Shown in pieces: positions 1 through 12,200 of a DNA stretch of 64,000 bases. The translations under genes were made by a program, and so were the position numbers. Below the pieces are notes generated by a model that was given only the letters and a program-made list of their open reading frames with translations, searched no databases and was not told the DNA's origin. The stretch is from Plazaster borealis (Eukaryota; Echinodermata; Asteroidea; Forcipulatida; Labidiasteridae), in the NCBI GenBank assembly GCA_021014325.1, contig CM037462.1:19860135-19924134 (forward strand), in the 5' to 3' direction. Each line of letters starts with the position of its first letter. Within the stretch, counting starts at the first letter, position 1.

Positions 1-1
1 C

Positions 2-421
2 TTTGTAGTCGCTGGGAAGGCTATTACTGAAGAAACAACCAGAAACAAGATAGTTGAATTCGAAGCAGCAAGTGAAACGACCAGAGTCCTAAAGAAACCA
101 CACAAAAAAACACCCAAAACAAAGAAGCGTCGCGCTTCAACTTCATCTGAAAGCCGACCACTTGCAGTCCCCAAACAACGACCCCCCTCTTCAAATGACG
201 ACGGCGACGACGACAGCTCCACAGAGATAGAGGATACAGACAAATGCTGTGTCTGTCACTGCTTTAGGCCCATCCAACTTGCTAATTCAATCTACTTGAC
301 CTCGTGGGGCCAGTGCATGTACAATCACTGCAAGCACTGGGTTCACCTCAGATATTGCTGTAGCACTAGTCGCCTGCAAGCGAAGGATATTTTTTATTGT
401 CCGTGCCATGACGAAGAATAA
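2..421 (+). CDS. Transposase-like protein, C-terminal end with PHD-type zinc finger (partial)
   Basis: An open frame enters from the left edge and runs 139 codons to a TAA at 419-421. The first third is basic and Lys/Ser rich (KKPHKKTPKTKKRR), followed by an acidic stretch (DDGDDDSSTEIED). The last ~55 residues have a Cys/His spacing like a PHD finger: CxxC (CCVC), a CxxxxC-like pair (QCMYNHC), WVH, then a CC pair and a closing CPC. A basic and acidic linker before a C-terminal PHD-like finger is seen in several DDE transposase and transposon-derived proteins of marine invertebrates, which is the basis for the call. No catalytic region is visible, so a host chromatin protein cannot be excluded. 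No partner gene is nearby. Confidence 0.5.
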   Translation, partial: FVVAGKAITEETTRNKIVEFEAASETTRVLKKPHKKTPKTKKRRASTSSESRPLAVPKQRPPSSNDDGDDDSSTEIEDTDKCCVCHCFRPIQLANSIYLTSWGQCMYNHCKHWVHLRYCCSTSRLQAKDIFYCPCHDEE

Positions 422-1416
422 CTTATATCCTTTGCTTGCCTTTCAATTTTTTTTGCCTACACAACTGCGCCCTATTAAACAAAAATCACATGATTATGCT
501 TGCACTATGGCACTATTATTTACTGTCCATTTTATTATTTCAAACAAAATGCCAAAAATGCCACAAAACAATTACCATTTTATCAATCTCCAGTTTCACC
601 AATTTCATTATGCAAATCAGTTCAACATGATTAAGAAAGAAAAAAACATAATTAGAAAAAGCACAACTACCAGGGATTATTTTTAGTATGTTTGTTTTGA
701 TGTGGTAAATTAGATTGAATTCGCAAGTTGTAGTTTTCCCTTACAAAAAGTCACTTCTACAAATTCTTATAGGATTCCTGTTGGTTTATTTTTGTAAGGG
801 ATAAAACGAAATAATTAAGCATCAGAATTGTATATATAATTATTTATGAATGTTGTTTCTATCTTTATTAAGCAGTTAAGTAAGAGACTAAAAGAAACAA
901 AAATAAACAGACATTCTGATATTTTTGAAGGCAAAGAAACATCTACGGCTATTTTATTATTATTATTATACATTTTTTTAAACGCATAAACACCATATTA
1001 TCGCTTAAAAAGTATAAAATAAACTTACTTTGAAAAAAAATTAAAATAAATGCCGACCATAAAACCAACTAAAGTCACACAGATCACTCAGGTTCACTTC
1101 AGACATTTTGTTGTACGTATGGCTTAACCAGGACACCGTACATCGAAAACTGGACAAAGTCAAACTCTGGGGGCGCCACTGCAGGGGGTCAAAGATTGGA
1201 CTGTGGTGTGAAAGCTGCAACGTTCATCGAGCGTTATTCGATAATTACAAACTTCTAATAAACAAAGGAAGGTAATTAGGACATCAGTTGATACAATGCA
1301 TTAGTGGGTTTTTTTTAATTCAAAGAAAAAGGCATAGTACATCGAAAACCGGACACGGGAGGAGACATGTAGGAAGGACGTCCAGACACAGAAAGCTTCT
1401 TTTGTTGTGGCTGCTG

Positions 1417-1598
1417 AATGCGCCATAGCACCTTGTAAAAAACATTATAAGGTGCTACATAATTGGGTCTCATAATTCATAACTTCAATAACCCATCTTT
1501 CTGTTTAAAAAGTATATATTAAGCGCCTTGAGTACCTTGTTTGGTAGATACGTGCGCTATATAAGACTTCGATATTATTATTATTATTATTATTATTT
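1417..1598 (+). repeat. SINE 3' half with ATT tail
   Basis: Matches the 3' half of the tRNA-Leu-like SINE seen complete at 23811-24233: the gcaccttgtaaa motif, then gcgccttgag, then gcgctatataag and an ATT run. The tRNA-like head is missing, as expected for a 5'-truncated retroposed copy. Confidence 0.75.
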
Positions 1599-1693
1599 TC
1601 ACCATCGATCATGCATCCCTTCACCTTCAGAAGTCCTTGCACTTCGGCATACGGCCCTCTCAAAACAAAGAACAACAAAGGATCGAGGGTGGC

Positions 1694-2676
1694 GTGATAT
1701 TTCGGGTACCGGTCAACTCGGTCCGAGGTCAACTCGGTCCGAGTCAACTCGGTCCGAAGTCAACTCGGTCTGAAGTCATCTCGGTCCGAAGTCATCTCGG
1801 TCCGAAGTCAGGTCGGTCCGAAGTCATCTCGGTCCGAAGTCAACTCGGTCCGAAGTCAGGTCGGTCCGAAGTCATCTCGGTCCGAAGTCAACTCGGTCCG
1901 AAACATTAAATAAAGTGTGGTTGACGGGGAAGTGGCGGGACATATTTATCTTTCCTTTGCAGTTTGTGTAAGACATTTTTTTTCTTTTGTATGGACAATT
2001 TCTATTATTATTATGTAAGGGAATTTTACTTGTATTTTTTACATATTATACCTTGTTTTATTATATAATGATAGGCCTAATTAAGTTCAGTTAAATTGGA
2101 AAACCAAACATACTATTTGTGGTTCTAAATTTTTATGAAATATTTATCATTAGAATAGATTTGGTATTCTTTATTTTGTATTATTTATTATTAGAAAGTT
2201 TTGTTTATAATATTACTCTCAATCAAACATTCTCCTTAATTGTCCTACATTATTTATTTTATGTGTTTAAGATACATACTTTTCAGGGGCGGATCCAGGA
2301 TTTTCCAAACGGGGGGGCGTGAAAATATACCAAGCAGCAAAATCTTCCCTTCCCCATTTCCCCCCCCCCTTCTCTCTCTCCCTCTTTTTTTCTTTTCTCC
2401 CTCATTTTTTTTTTTTTTTTAATATGAAAAAGGGGGGGCGTGCGCCCCCCACGCCCCCCTGGATCCGCGCCTGCTTTTTTAGATTACATAGTAAGCATAG
2501 TGCTTATAAACAATTTCGGACCGAGTTGGCTTCGGACCGAGTTAACATCGGACCGAGTTAACCTCGGACCGAGATGACTTCGGACCGAGTTGACTTCGGA
2601 CCGAGTTGACTTCGGACCGAGTTGACTTGGACCAAGTTGACTACGGACCGAGTTGACCCATAACCGATATTTCACT
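1694..2676. mobile_element. Element with inverted minisatellite termini
   Basis: A ~17-bp unit (core ctcggtccgaagtcaa) is repeated about ten times at 1710-1900 and recurs in the opposite orientation at 2513-2658. Outside both arrays lies a short inverted match (gtgatatttcggg on the left, gtgaaatatcggt on the right read in reverse). The layout is of one ~1 kb non-autonomous DNA element whose terminal inverted repeats are tandem arrays. Peptides read from the arrays are repeat artefacts. Confidence 0.6.
2284..2473. mobile_element. MITE with CAGGGGCGGATCC ends
   Basis: Begins CAGGGGCGGATCCAGGATTT and ends with the imperfect inverted copy (CCCTGGATCCGCGCCTG). Inside are C, CT, T and G runs. Similar short inverted ends are typical of hAT-like MITEs, but the flanking duplication is unclear, so the superfamily is inference. 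It sits between the inverted minisatellite arms. Confidence 0.6.
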
Positions 2677-3216
2677 TCAAAAGCCAGCCGATGAGCGCTA
2701 GCTGTCACTAGCTGGGGACTGTCGGGTGATGTTTGCCCCCTGGAGGTAGTTTAGTTAATGTCCAATAGCGCCCCCTACCTTAGGTTACGTAGATTTGCGT
2801 TATATCTCACCAACTATAAATTCAGTCCAACTACAGTTGGGTTAAAGCCCATGTGAGTGCAACGTTGCCGTATGGTTCCTCCATGGTTTGCCCAAGTAGA
2901 ATTGTGCGATGAAAATTATTTTCCCTATTAACTTTATTGTATGAAATTCTTGTTATAAAATAAAATTTTACAAAAATCGTGTTTACAACTAGTCTACTGC
3001 ATAGTTGGGCCAGCCGCGGCCTGAATGCAACACCACAGTTGTCCCTGCCCAACTACAGTTGGGTTTGTTCTGTAGTTGGGGTACTTCAAGTTCTGAGACT
3101 GCTACAGTCATTGCGTTGCATGCATGCAAAAGAGGGACATACCGTGAACTGAGTGAAAGAAGAGAATCGCACTGGAGGCAAATTGCAGATTTTGCTTTTT
3201 TTAAACTGGACGAAAA

Positions 3217-3222
3217 ATGCAG
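3217..3222 (+). CDS. MED8: MED8 exon 1 (coding part, tentative)
   Basis: ATG CAG followed by a GTTGGT donor. Joined in phase 0 to exon 2 it gives MQNQEKALEIS, which aligns without gaps to human MQREEKQLEAS. There is an A at -3 of the ATG. The donor is weak and the intron is 2.9 kb, so this rests on alignment length; transcript data would decide. Confidence 0.45.
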
Positions 3223-6200
3223 GTTGGTACAAGTATAATCATGAAAATTAATCAAAATAAAACTTTAATTTAAAACTAATATTAAATGAACACGTTTGGA
3301 AATTGTCAAAGACCAGTGTGAGTGTTCTCACTTCATGCACTTGGTGTATCCTCCCGTGTCCGGTTTTCGATGTACTACTACTATGCCTTTTTCTTTGAAT
3401 TGCAAAAAAAATAATGATGCCATATATCAACTGATGCCCTAATTACCTTCCTTTGTTTATAAGAAGTATGTAAAAATATACTAAAACTTGATAGACATTG
3501 AAACTTTCACACCACGCACCGATCTTCGATGACTTCAATAGCGTCCCCGTGTTTTGAGTTTTACCTGTTTTCGAGGCAAACAAGAAAGTATGGTGTCCTG
3601 GTGAAGCCATACGTGGAAGAAACATCTGCAGTGACTTCAAGTGTTCTATGAGACGTTGTGTATGACTCTATAGCCAGCAGTTGTCTTCATTTTATTCAAA
3701 ATATTTTTTATTTAATTTTAAAAATTACGATGGTAATTTTATTTGCAAAAACTATAAAAAAAAAAATAAAAAAAAAATTAAAAAAAGTGTCAATAAGTCT
3801 TGGCTTTCAAATCTGATTTTTAAAAAAGTTTTGAATCTTTTTATGTTTCTTAACATTTATAATAAAGCATATCAATAAACAGTGATATTTGAATCACCAA
3901 GCCAATGTTTAAATTTTAATGTTATTAATAATAAATGATATGAGGGTTTAAAAAAAAAATCTCCAGACTGTTAGAAAATGATATAAGGCACGTGGCTTCT
4001 TTAAGCCTCTGTATTTTTTTCCCCAGAATGCTCAGCAGAATTTTAAGTCACTTGATTTTATCATCGTGAATTGTGAATTGAAAAATTGTTCGATGAAACT
4101 TTTTCGGCGGGCAAATTTTTTTTTATGGCCCCGACAGTATGACATATTTTTGTACCTTGTAGAAATGCCTAAAATACCACAAATTTTTGCAATACAAGTG
4201 CAACTTGCCAGTGGAGCCACACATAATTCTAAGTTTTGGTCAAAGGAGAGGAGACTCTTTGCTTGGCAAGTCAAACCACAAAAATTGTATCTAGGGACTG
4301 TTTACATCGCGCGCAGAGATGTAAAAGATTTGCATCGATTTCAGGGACGCCCTGAAAACAGGACCTCCTACGGTATATATTTTGAGTAATTACCAAACGT
4401 GTACAGTGCCTTTAAAAGGCACTGAACACGTTTGGTAATTGTCAAACTCAAAGACCAGTGTTGGTGTATCCCAACATACATGCATAAAATAACAAGCCTG
4501 TGAAAATTTGGGCTCAATTGGTCATCGAAGTTGCGAGAAAATTATTAAAGAAAAAACACCCTTGTTGTACAAATTTGTGTGCTTTCAGATAGGAATGGCC
4601 TGAAGTCTTTTTTTATTTTAGTGAGAAATTACCTCTTTCTCAAAAACTACGTTACTTCAGACTCTCAGCTCAGAGGGAGTCGTTTCTCACAATGTTTTAT
4701 ACTATCAACAGCTCTCTGTTGCTCGTTACCAAGTGACTTTTTATGCTAATATATATTTTTAGTAATTACCAAATGTGTACAGTGCCTTTAAGTTAAAATA
4801 AGTTAACAAAGACAAGATTCAATAACAAATCAAAATAGACCCACTTGACTAAACAAGCTTTGCCTTGTCTAACTCACTGGATGCTGTATTCTTTTCTAAT
4901 ACATTAAATGTTGGCATCTAATAATAATAATAATAGTGGCTTCTTATTACATACATATCACCTCTCTCTCAGACTCAAGGCGCTTTTAGCGTTCATTATT
5001 TTCCTGCAAGGTATTGTGGAGCTATTAGGCAAACGACCGCAGATCTGCGGTCGTACGCCGCAGATGCCAACATTTGATACATCTATGTAAAAAGGAGTAC
5101 AGCAGAAAGGAAGTTAAGTAAACCCTGTGAAACTGTTGAAGGAATGACTTCCTCCATTATGTGAGACCTACCCTAGACCTTCCCATCATGGTTGATAATT
5201 ATCTTGTTTCTTGATGAATGTTGTTAACCGTACGTATGAATGAAAAAGTAGCATTCGGATACAACATCTTTTAAAACAATTCCAGTCAGAGAGAACAAGT
5301 GGGGAACGGTCGATTTACAGATCGAAATTCACATGCTTCGATGAACATTACTACACTCAAGACCAAAGCACTAATGCTAAAAAAGGAAGACCTTGTTATA
5401 TGTGACCCGATCGCTGACAAATGTGTCAATAAATACTCGCGCACATGTCAAAGTTTTATGTTTACTCGCAGATTGCGTGTACTGACTAATGTATAAGTGC
5501 AGTTTTGGTGGAATGTTTGTCTGACGGCCGAGTATTTTTAGCATAAGTGATGTCATTTTAGAGCGGAGTGCTATTAGGCCTATAGTATTAAATGAAGACG
5601 GCAGCCCGACTATAGCCTATAGGTGTTATGTGTACTGTTACTACTTAGTAATGATATCTATTGTTATTCAGAGAAATATATCCCAATCCAAAGGCAAAGC
5701 CATCATAACATTAACAAGAGTCAAGATTTTGTTTTGTGGGTATACACTAGATTGCTTACAAGAAAGGGAAATAGTCAGCAAACAAAGTGGACCTGTATTC
5801 AGTGTTCTGTAGTTGTTTGTTTTAGATGATCTTCCCATCAAGGGAACTTGGCAAACTCCCACAAGGGGAAATAAACACCAAGCTGGCAACAGCCAATCTC
5901 TCTCATACAAACATTGGTTTAACGTCAGATGATTATTAATTGCACAAATTAAGAAGTTGTGATTCGGGTACAATACTTATTCTAGTTGTTCCCCAACAAC
6001 ATCCTTATAAAACTCAATATCACTTACCAGTTTGTAACATTACATTAATCAATGCTGTTTTTCCTCTCTCTGGTTGACAGAATCAAGAGAAGGCATTGGA
6101 GATTTCTTTAGAGGCACTGACGAATCGAGTCCAAGATTTGAAGACTTCCTTAATTTCCTTCTTGGCCAAGCTTGAACAGGAACATGCATCACTCACATGG

Positions 6201-9200
6201 TATGTCACAACTTGATCCATCATGGATCCTCAACACACACGCCCCAGGTGGTCGGATTGGCGTAGTGGTATCTTTCTTCACCTTGCACCTCTCGGACCTC
6301 TGTTTGAATCCCGCCGGGGGCACTAATGTGGATTGTGTTTTCAGTCCCTATCTGATCCTGATTGCGTGGGTTTTCCCTGGAATTAGTCTCTGGGGGTTTT
6401 CCCCCAACATCTAAATTGAAACTACCTTCCTTGTCTTCTGTAGTATAGTGATTAAGCTTGCTTTTGTGAGAATCCTTGGCTTCATAACCATAATAAAATG
6501 AAAAATTATATAAAGCATTTTTGTTACCTACGTCCTTAAAGCACATGTGTAACATTGGTAATTGTCAAAGACCAGTATCTAAACTTGATGTGACCCAACA
6601 TATACATGAAATAACAAACCTGTACAAGTTTAAGCTTAATGGCTCATTGGAGTCACAAGAAAAAAGTGGGAAAAAACCTTAAATGCTTTCACTGTTTTCA
6701 AACATTTCTCATAAAATAGTGCATTTCAAGCAAAAATATTTCTAAGGGAGTTTCCCACCATGACCATCTTTATACAATGTAAGTTGTGTGTAAATCTGTG
6801 AGCATTTATATTTTTACTCTTACCAATGTTATGCACACCCTATGTTATGCACACCCTTTATTAAAAGGGTGTAAGAACATAGGGGTGTCGGAACATAGAG
6901 CAGTCACCAAGAGTAGACTCCAGGGGTAATTTCAAAAGTCTGCCAGCCCCAGAATTATGTGGAGCTAAAATTGCCAAAGTGTAAACAGATTACCAACACA
7001 AATGCTAAAACTGTGTGAACAATTTTCTGCTTTAAAGAGCTTGATGAAATAGGTTGATGTTAATAAATATTGATTTTTGTTCTTTTTCTGCAGGCCCTCT
7101 GTTCTCAACAGCTTTGCTTTACTATCAGGCAAGTGACCAAATACAGGCTGTTATTTAATTGTCTTCAGTTGTTTGTAATCAAAAGCACATACAGCCCACA
7201 ACCAGGGCTTCAATTTCAAGGAATCGCCACTAGACTACATGTTTTGGGGCTCAGAATTTTATTGCACCATCAATATAGTCCAAATAAGTTCTTTTTCGTT
7301 TATTATGTTTGGGTTTGAAAATTGAAGTATGCATTTGTAAGTTTTTAAAAGGTTTAGAGAAACACCTAGACTGCGGGACTTGTCTGGTCATGATGTTACT
7401 GGCTGAATGCTTTTAGTTTCTAGACTCTGGCCATTGGTCCAGTTTTTTTTTTTAAGCCAACCCTTCTTGATTCTACCCTGCCAGGGTTGTTAAATTATTA
7501 GAATGGATTAACATTTTACTTTCACTTCAAAATGTCATAGTTTCTTCCATAGACTGATGCCCACTGCCTGACTGTTAGAAAAGCCCTTTTGCTCATGCTA
7601 TGTCATGCATGGCACATTTTTTTCCCTTCCCTTTACAGGTAGGGCAATAGATTGGTTTTTGTCAACGTAGAAAGATAGATACAATGAAAGTCACATTTGA
7701 AAGTGTCTACTTGTCGTGTCTACTTGCTGAGAAAACAGCAAAACTGTCACTGGTATTTTCACACGAATGTCGAACACATCCATGTTTAGCGAGGGTACTA
7801 ACCGCATCTCTCGCCGCAGCATTCGCAAACGAACACAAACCCTCAGAAATCTGAGAAACGATTCATGTATAATTGGAAGACTCAGATTCAAATGTTTTTT
7901 TTAGTAGAAAATTATCCAAACCATATTACTCTGAAGGGAATCCTTTCTCAAAATAGTTTATACAATCAACAGCTGCAGTGCCTCTCACCATGTAAGATTA
8001 TATGGTCATTCATTTTTGGAGTACTTGCCAGTCTATGACCCTACCTTTAATATGAGTTCTTTAATTTATACAGGTCAGATTAACACACTGAACAAAGTTT
8101 TGAAGAGTGACAAGACACCTGCTTTAAGGAATCTAGTCTTGCTGCCTCTGAAGCTGTCTCAGGATAGAGATGATGAACTGGAGGTAATAGTGCCCTCGTT
8201 GTCTTACTAGTATGAACCCTGTATAGACCAACCTCGTCCCCAAGGTGTGTCGAGCAGTACAAGGTTGACCGCTCTCTCATCCTGGTATTGGATCATTTGC
8301 ATATCCAAAATTTTTAGATACGTATGCAAATTAGAATAGTCTGGCTGTGAACATGGTGAATACTGAATGAGTACAACTTAACATGTTTACGTTAGACTTT
8401 TGTACACCATTCGTTGTCCAATCAGGGTCCAAGTAAGGAGTTTCCCTCCCAGGGTTTACTATTGTAAATATGGTTGAAAAAAAAGTAAACCATGGGGACG
8501 AGGTTGTGTATAGACCCCTTGCATTGGCTGCAGCGTTTTAGCTAGCGAGCCGTGCAGCCGTGTTTTGCACGGCCAGTTTTCTGAAAACACGGCCTATTTT
8601 TTCAAGCACGGCTTTTGTGCTGCAAATCAAGCCGTGCACCACATTATTTTGTATAAAATATGGTCTAAATTGAATGTATTTCCCTTCAAAAAACATGACA
8701 AAAATATTTCTAAAATTTAATAATGTTGGAGAAAGACATGAAAACATCGTTGACTCCGATGCAATTAATATTAATATACCCCCAAATAAAGACACAAGTT
8801 GCAGCATGTGTTAGTCGGATACCCTGTGTTTAGTTTTGATAAATGTTTTCGTGTGTAATTCTAAACACCGAGAGGCGAAATAAAGTCTAGGAACCATACC
8901 ACTCCCTTCGTAATATCTTATGGACGCCCGGGCAATTAGCTGTGTGGGATCTGTAAACCCGAGCTGTTTCAACCATAGAGCAAGCAAGTGTTTCAACGGA
9001 CGAAACAAAGTGGGGAAATGACAGAAAAGAAACGAAAGTTACCGTAACAGATTTTGTCAAGAAGGTAAAGGTTGACTCAAATTTTTGTTTTTTGTTATTA
9101 GACAGTCGTCAAATGCGATTCAAAACATCAGCGGGCGAGTCAAAACTTTATTATTACCAACAATTCTGCTCTGGTCCTGACAACAAATTATTTTCCTTGA

Positions 9201-12200
9201 GGCCTACATCGGTCAAGTCTCCGGTGGTCAAGTCTCCGGTATTTTAAGCTCGTGAAATGGTTCGAAATGTCCGAACATTTGTTCTGCAATCACGGCCGCG
9301 ATCGTTGTTGATGCTCACTTGCTTGCTCACTGTCGATGTCAACCACTGTCCTTTCTATGCACCGTGCTCGCGGCATGGTACAGCTAGACCCGATGATACA
9401 TGTTTGTATGGTGCAAAGCCACATGGTGCAAAGTCCATCTATCAGCACGCTGTGATTGGCTGTAGATTGTATCCATATTCATGAAGAAAGCTTGGCTAGA
9501 CTCCAACTCGGTACACGTTCACAGTGTATGTAGTGGAGGCTGTGGATTTCTGTACTACACATGCCCTTGTACTGAGGCTAACTAAAACATCGCGAACAGA
9601 CCCTGTTTTAACATTGCCTCCGCGATGCCACCGAAGTGCGTTATCGTCGGACGTGGCACTTCGTTAATTTTTCATCAATGTTGAACCTTAGAGTCTCTGT
9701 CCTTTCTCTTTGGATGAACATTTACTGCTTATTGAATTGCAAATATGCCGTTTCCAAAAAGGTTCTGGTGTACAATATCTTCAAATTAGAAATCTATTGA
9801 AATGGTTGTTGATGGAAAAACACCATTAAGCAAGGTTAGGCGATAATAAAAATTATTCTTTAAAAAAATTCACAATGACAGCCAATCATTATAAGGTAAT
9901 CTGAAATTAATTGCCAAAAGGTTAAACAAATAATTGTGAAGTTTTAAAGATTCTTTGGCCTATATATTACATTCTTTCTTTACAATTTTTTAATTGTAAT
10001 TCTTGTGTTATTAATTTTTGTGGTCAAAACAAAGTTTTATCCTAAAGGACAAACAAGTTATTTTCTAAGAATGAACTCCACAACTTAAAAAAAGTATTTA
10101 TAGCAACCTACATTGCAACCCAAATTCAAGGCACAGAATACATCAGCGAATAAGAGCGTATACAACCAGTAAGTTAAGCTTCCCGCTGGGCCTTAAGACA
10201 ATTGATAAACAAAGTTACGTTTTCAATGTAATTTGAGAGAGTTTGTGCGCTCTGTGTGGATTTTCGGTGAAAAAAGTTGCACACCCTGTTTTTCAATTTG
10301 CACACCCACTTTTCAAATCCTAGCTAAAACACTGATTGGCTGCCATGTTTGATGTCAAACAATGGAAACAAGCACGCATGTACGCACGGCGCATGACTCT
10401 CAGCCAATGATAGCTCTTCATTGACCTCAGTGAGGGTACTGTTTTTGGCTTGTGACGTCATAATGCAAGGGGTCTCTTAGTGTTTGTCTGGCACCCTGAC
10501 TAGTATTTCAGTAATTCAAAAGCTAAGAAACCTGGAAAAGCACCAATCTACATTGGACACAACTCCCCTTATGACAAGCTTAATCTATTTTGGCATCGAC
10601 TTCATAGACACTGATATGAGCAATGAATAAATATAGACGGGGTTCTCCCCATGCACAAGCTAGCGTATCGGGCCGATACACGCAAATTGCGTGTCGATAC
10701 GCGCAAATTTTGGCTGATATGCGAAGATCATCAAGAGAAAACCATATAGAATGTTCCAGATTGTACAGTAGGGCTTTTAAAACCAAGATAAACACCAAGT
10801 AGAAAACATTCCGAAGACCTTGTTTCAATTCAGCTTCGGTCAAACATTTGGGTCCAGAATGCCCCACAGTTTTGAAAAATCCTGGAGAGAACCCTGATAG
10901 ACAATGTGTACATGAAAAAATTATGAACTTAATTCTTCATTGTCAAAGTGCTTGATAATTGATTTACAAATAATTCTGAAATAACTGTTTCATCAATCTG
11001 TTGGCCTTAGCAAAAAAAACTTGTACCCATTACTGTGACTGTGCACATTGTGGTATGTCGTGACTGAGTGCTTAAGAGCACCGGACTCTAGCTCTGCTGT
11101 TTCTGACTCAGCAGAGTGTGGGTTCGGGTCCCGGTTGTGGCACTTATGTCCTTGAGCAAGATACTTTACCATAAACGCTTTGTCCTTTGGATGGGACATT
11201 AAGCCGTAGGATCGGTAGTGCAGGTGAAAGAACCCAGAACACTTATCGTGGAAGAGTAGGGGTTAACCCCGGTGTTTCTGGTTCACATAGCAAGCACCCT
11301 TAATTACAGGTTTCGTCCTCAGGCTTGCGAGCTACAGTGATTAAGTTATGAGGCATTCTTGTTTTTCATTACCAGAAATGTATAGTAATATGATCATAAA
11401 TAGTCTGGGCAAGGTTAGTGCAGAAATGAATTTTAGCTAATCTATGACCTTCTGTTCTTACCAACATATAGAAAATGACAGAGGGTCGTGTACCAGCCTT
11501 CAACCACGAGGTAGTACCTAATTATCTACGTACCAAGGCAGAACCAGAGGTAGAAGAGAGAGAACTTCAGTTAAAGCAGAAGGCAGCTACCATAGCTCCT
11601 GAGCAGGCTCAGGTAAATACTAAAACTCCAACAATATCATGATTCAACATTTGTTTTAATTTCTAAAACTAGCTTTAAGATGACCATGGCCCAGTTTCAA
11701 AGAGCTCCTTAAGTACAGAAATTAGCTAAGCACAACAAAAATTATGCTTGCCAGAATAAGTTTTACCAGCCAAAGTACCATGTCACATGCACAATCTTTG
11801 ACTGGTATCCTGCTGAGTTTTTTCTTAGCACAAAATTGTCAAGCAAAATTGTCTGCTTAAGCAACTCTATGAAATATGGCCATGTGTGTTTGAAACTACA
11901 CTCATGTTGTGTTTTGCTACAGTAATTGTGGATTGAACAAACAAACTCAATGGCGCAGAGAAACAACATTTTACATGGAACCTCTCTTGTGGGAGGTACA
12001 ACAATTTAGTTGAGATGTTTTTGCTCTGACTTGACGACATCTACCTGTGAAAGTTGACAACGGTTGACAGCGGCTTGGATGGGAGATAAACAGGGGACCT
12101 AAGTGGCAGTCAGTGGACGCACCTTATCAATCCATAGTTTTTAGATATTTCATTTTCAAACTATATAAACAATGGAAGATTATCCAGTAAGTCTGGCAGG

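Larger units (their letters stand above)
422..3216. other. Repeat-filled gap upstream of MED8
   Basis: No coding exon was recognised here. 422-1100 is plain AT-rich DNA. 1105-1365 is an inverted fragment of the dispersed repeat also seen at 3352 and 50490. It is followed by a SINE tail (1417-1598), an element with inverted minisatellite ends (1694-2676) and a nested MITE (2284-2473). 2700-3200 is unassigned and may hold the MED8 promoter and 5' leader. Confidence 0.6.

Noticed and set aside
1528..1909. Two short proteins with repeated QLGPKSTRSEV
   Set aside because: Translations of the 17-bp inverted minisatellite and a SINE tail.
4066..4389. 107-codon frame in MED8 intron 1
   Set aside because: Overlaps an insertion inside a MITE family 1 copy, and no protein family was recognised; treated as chance.
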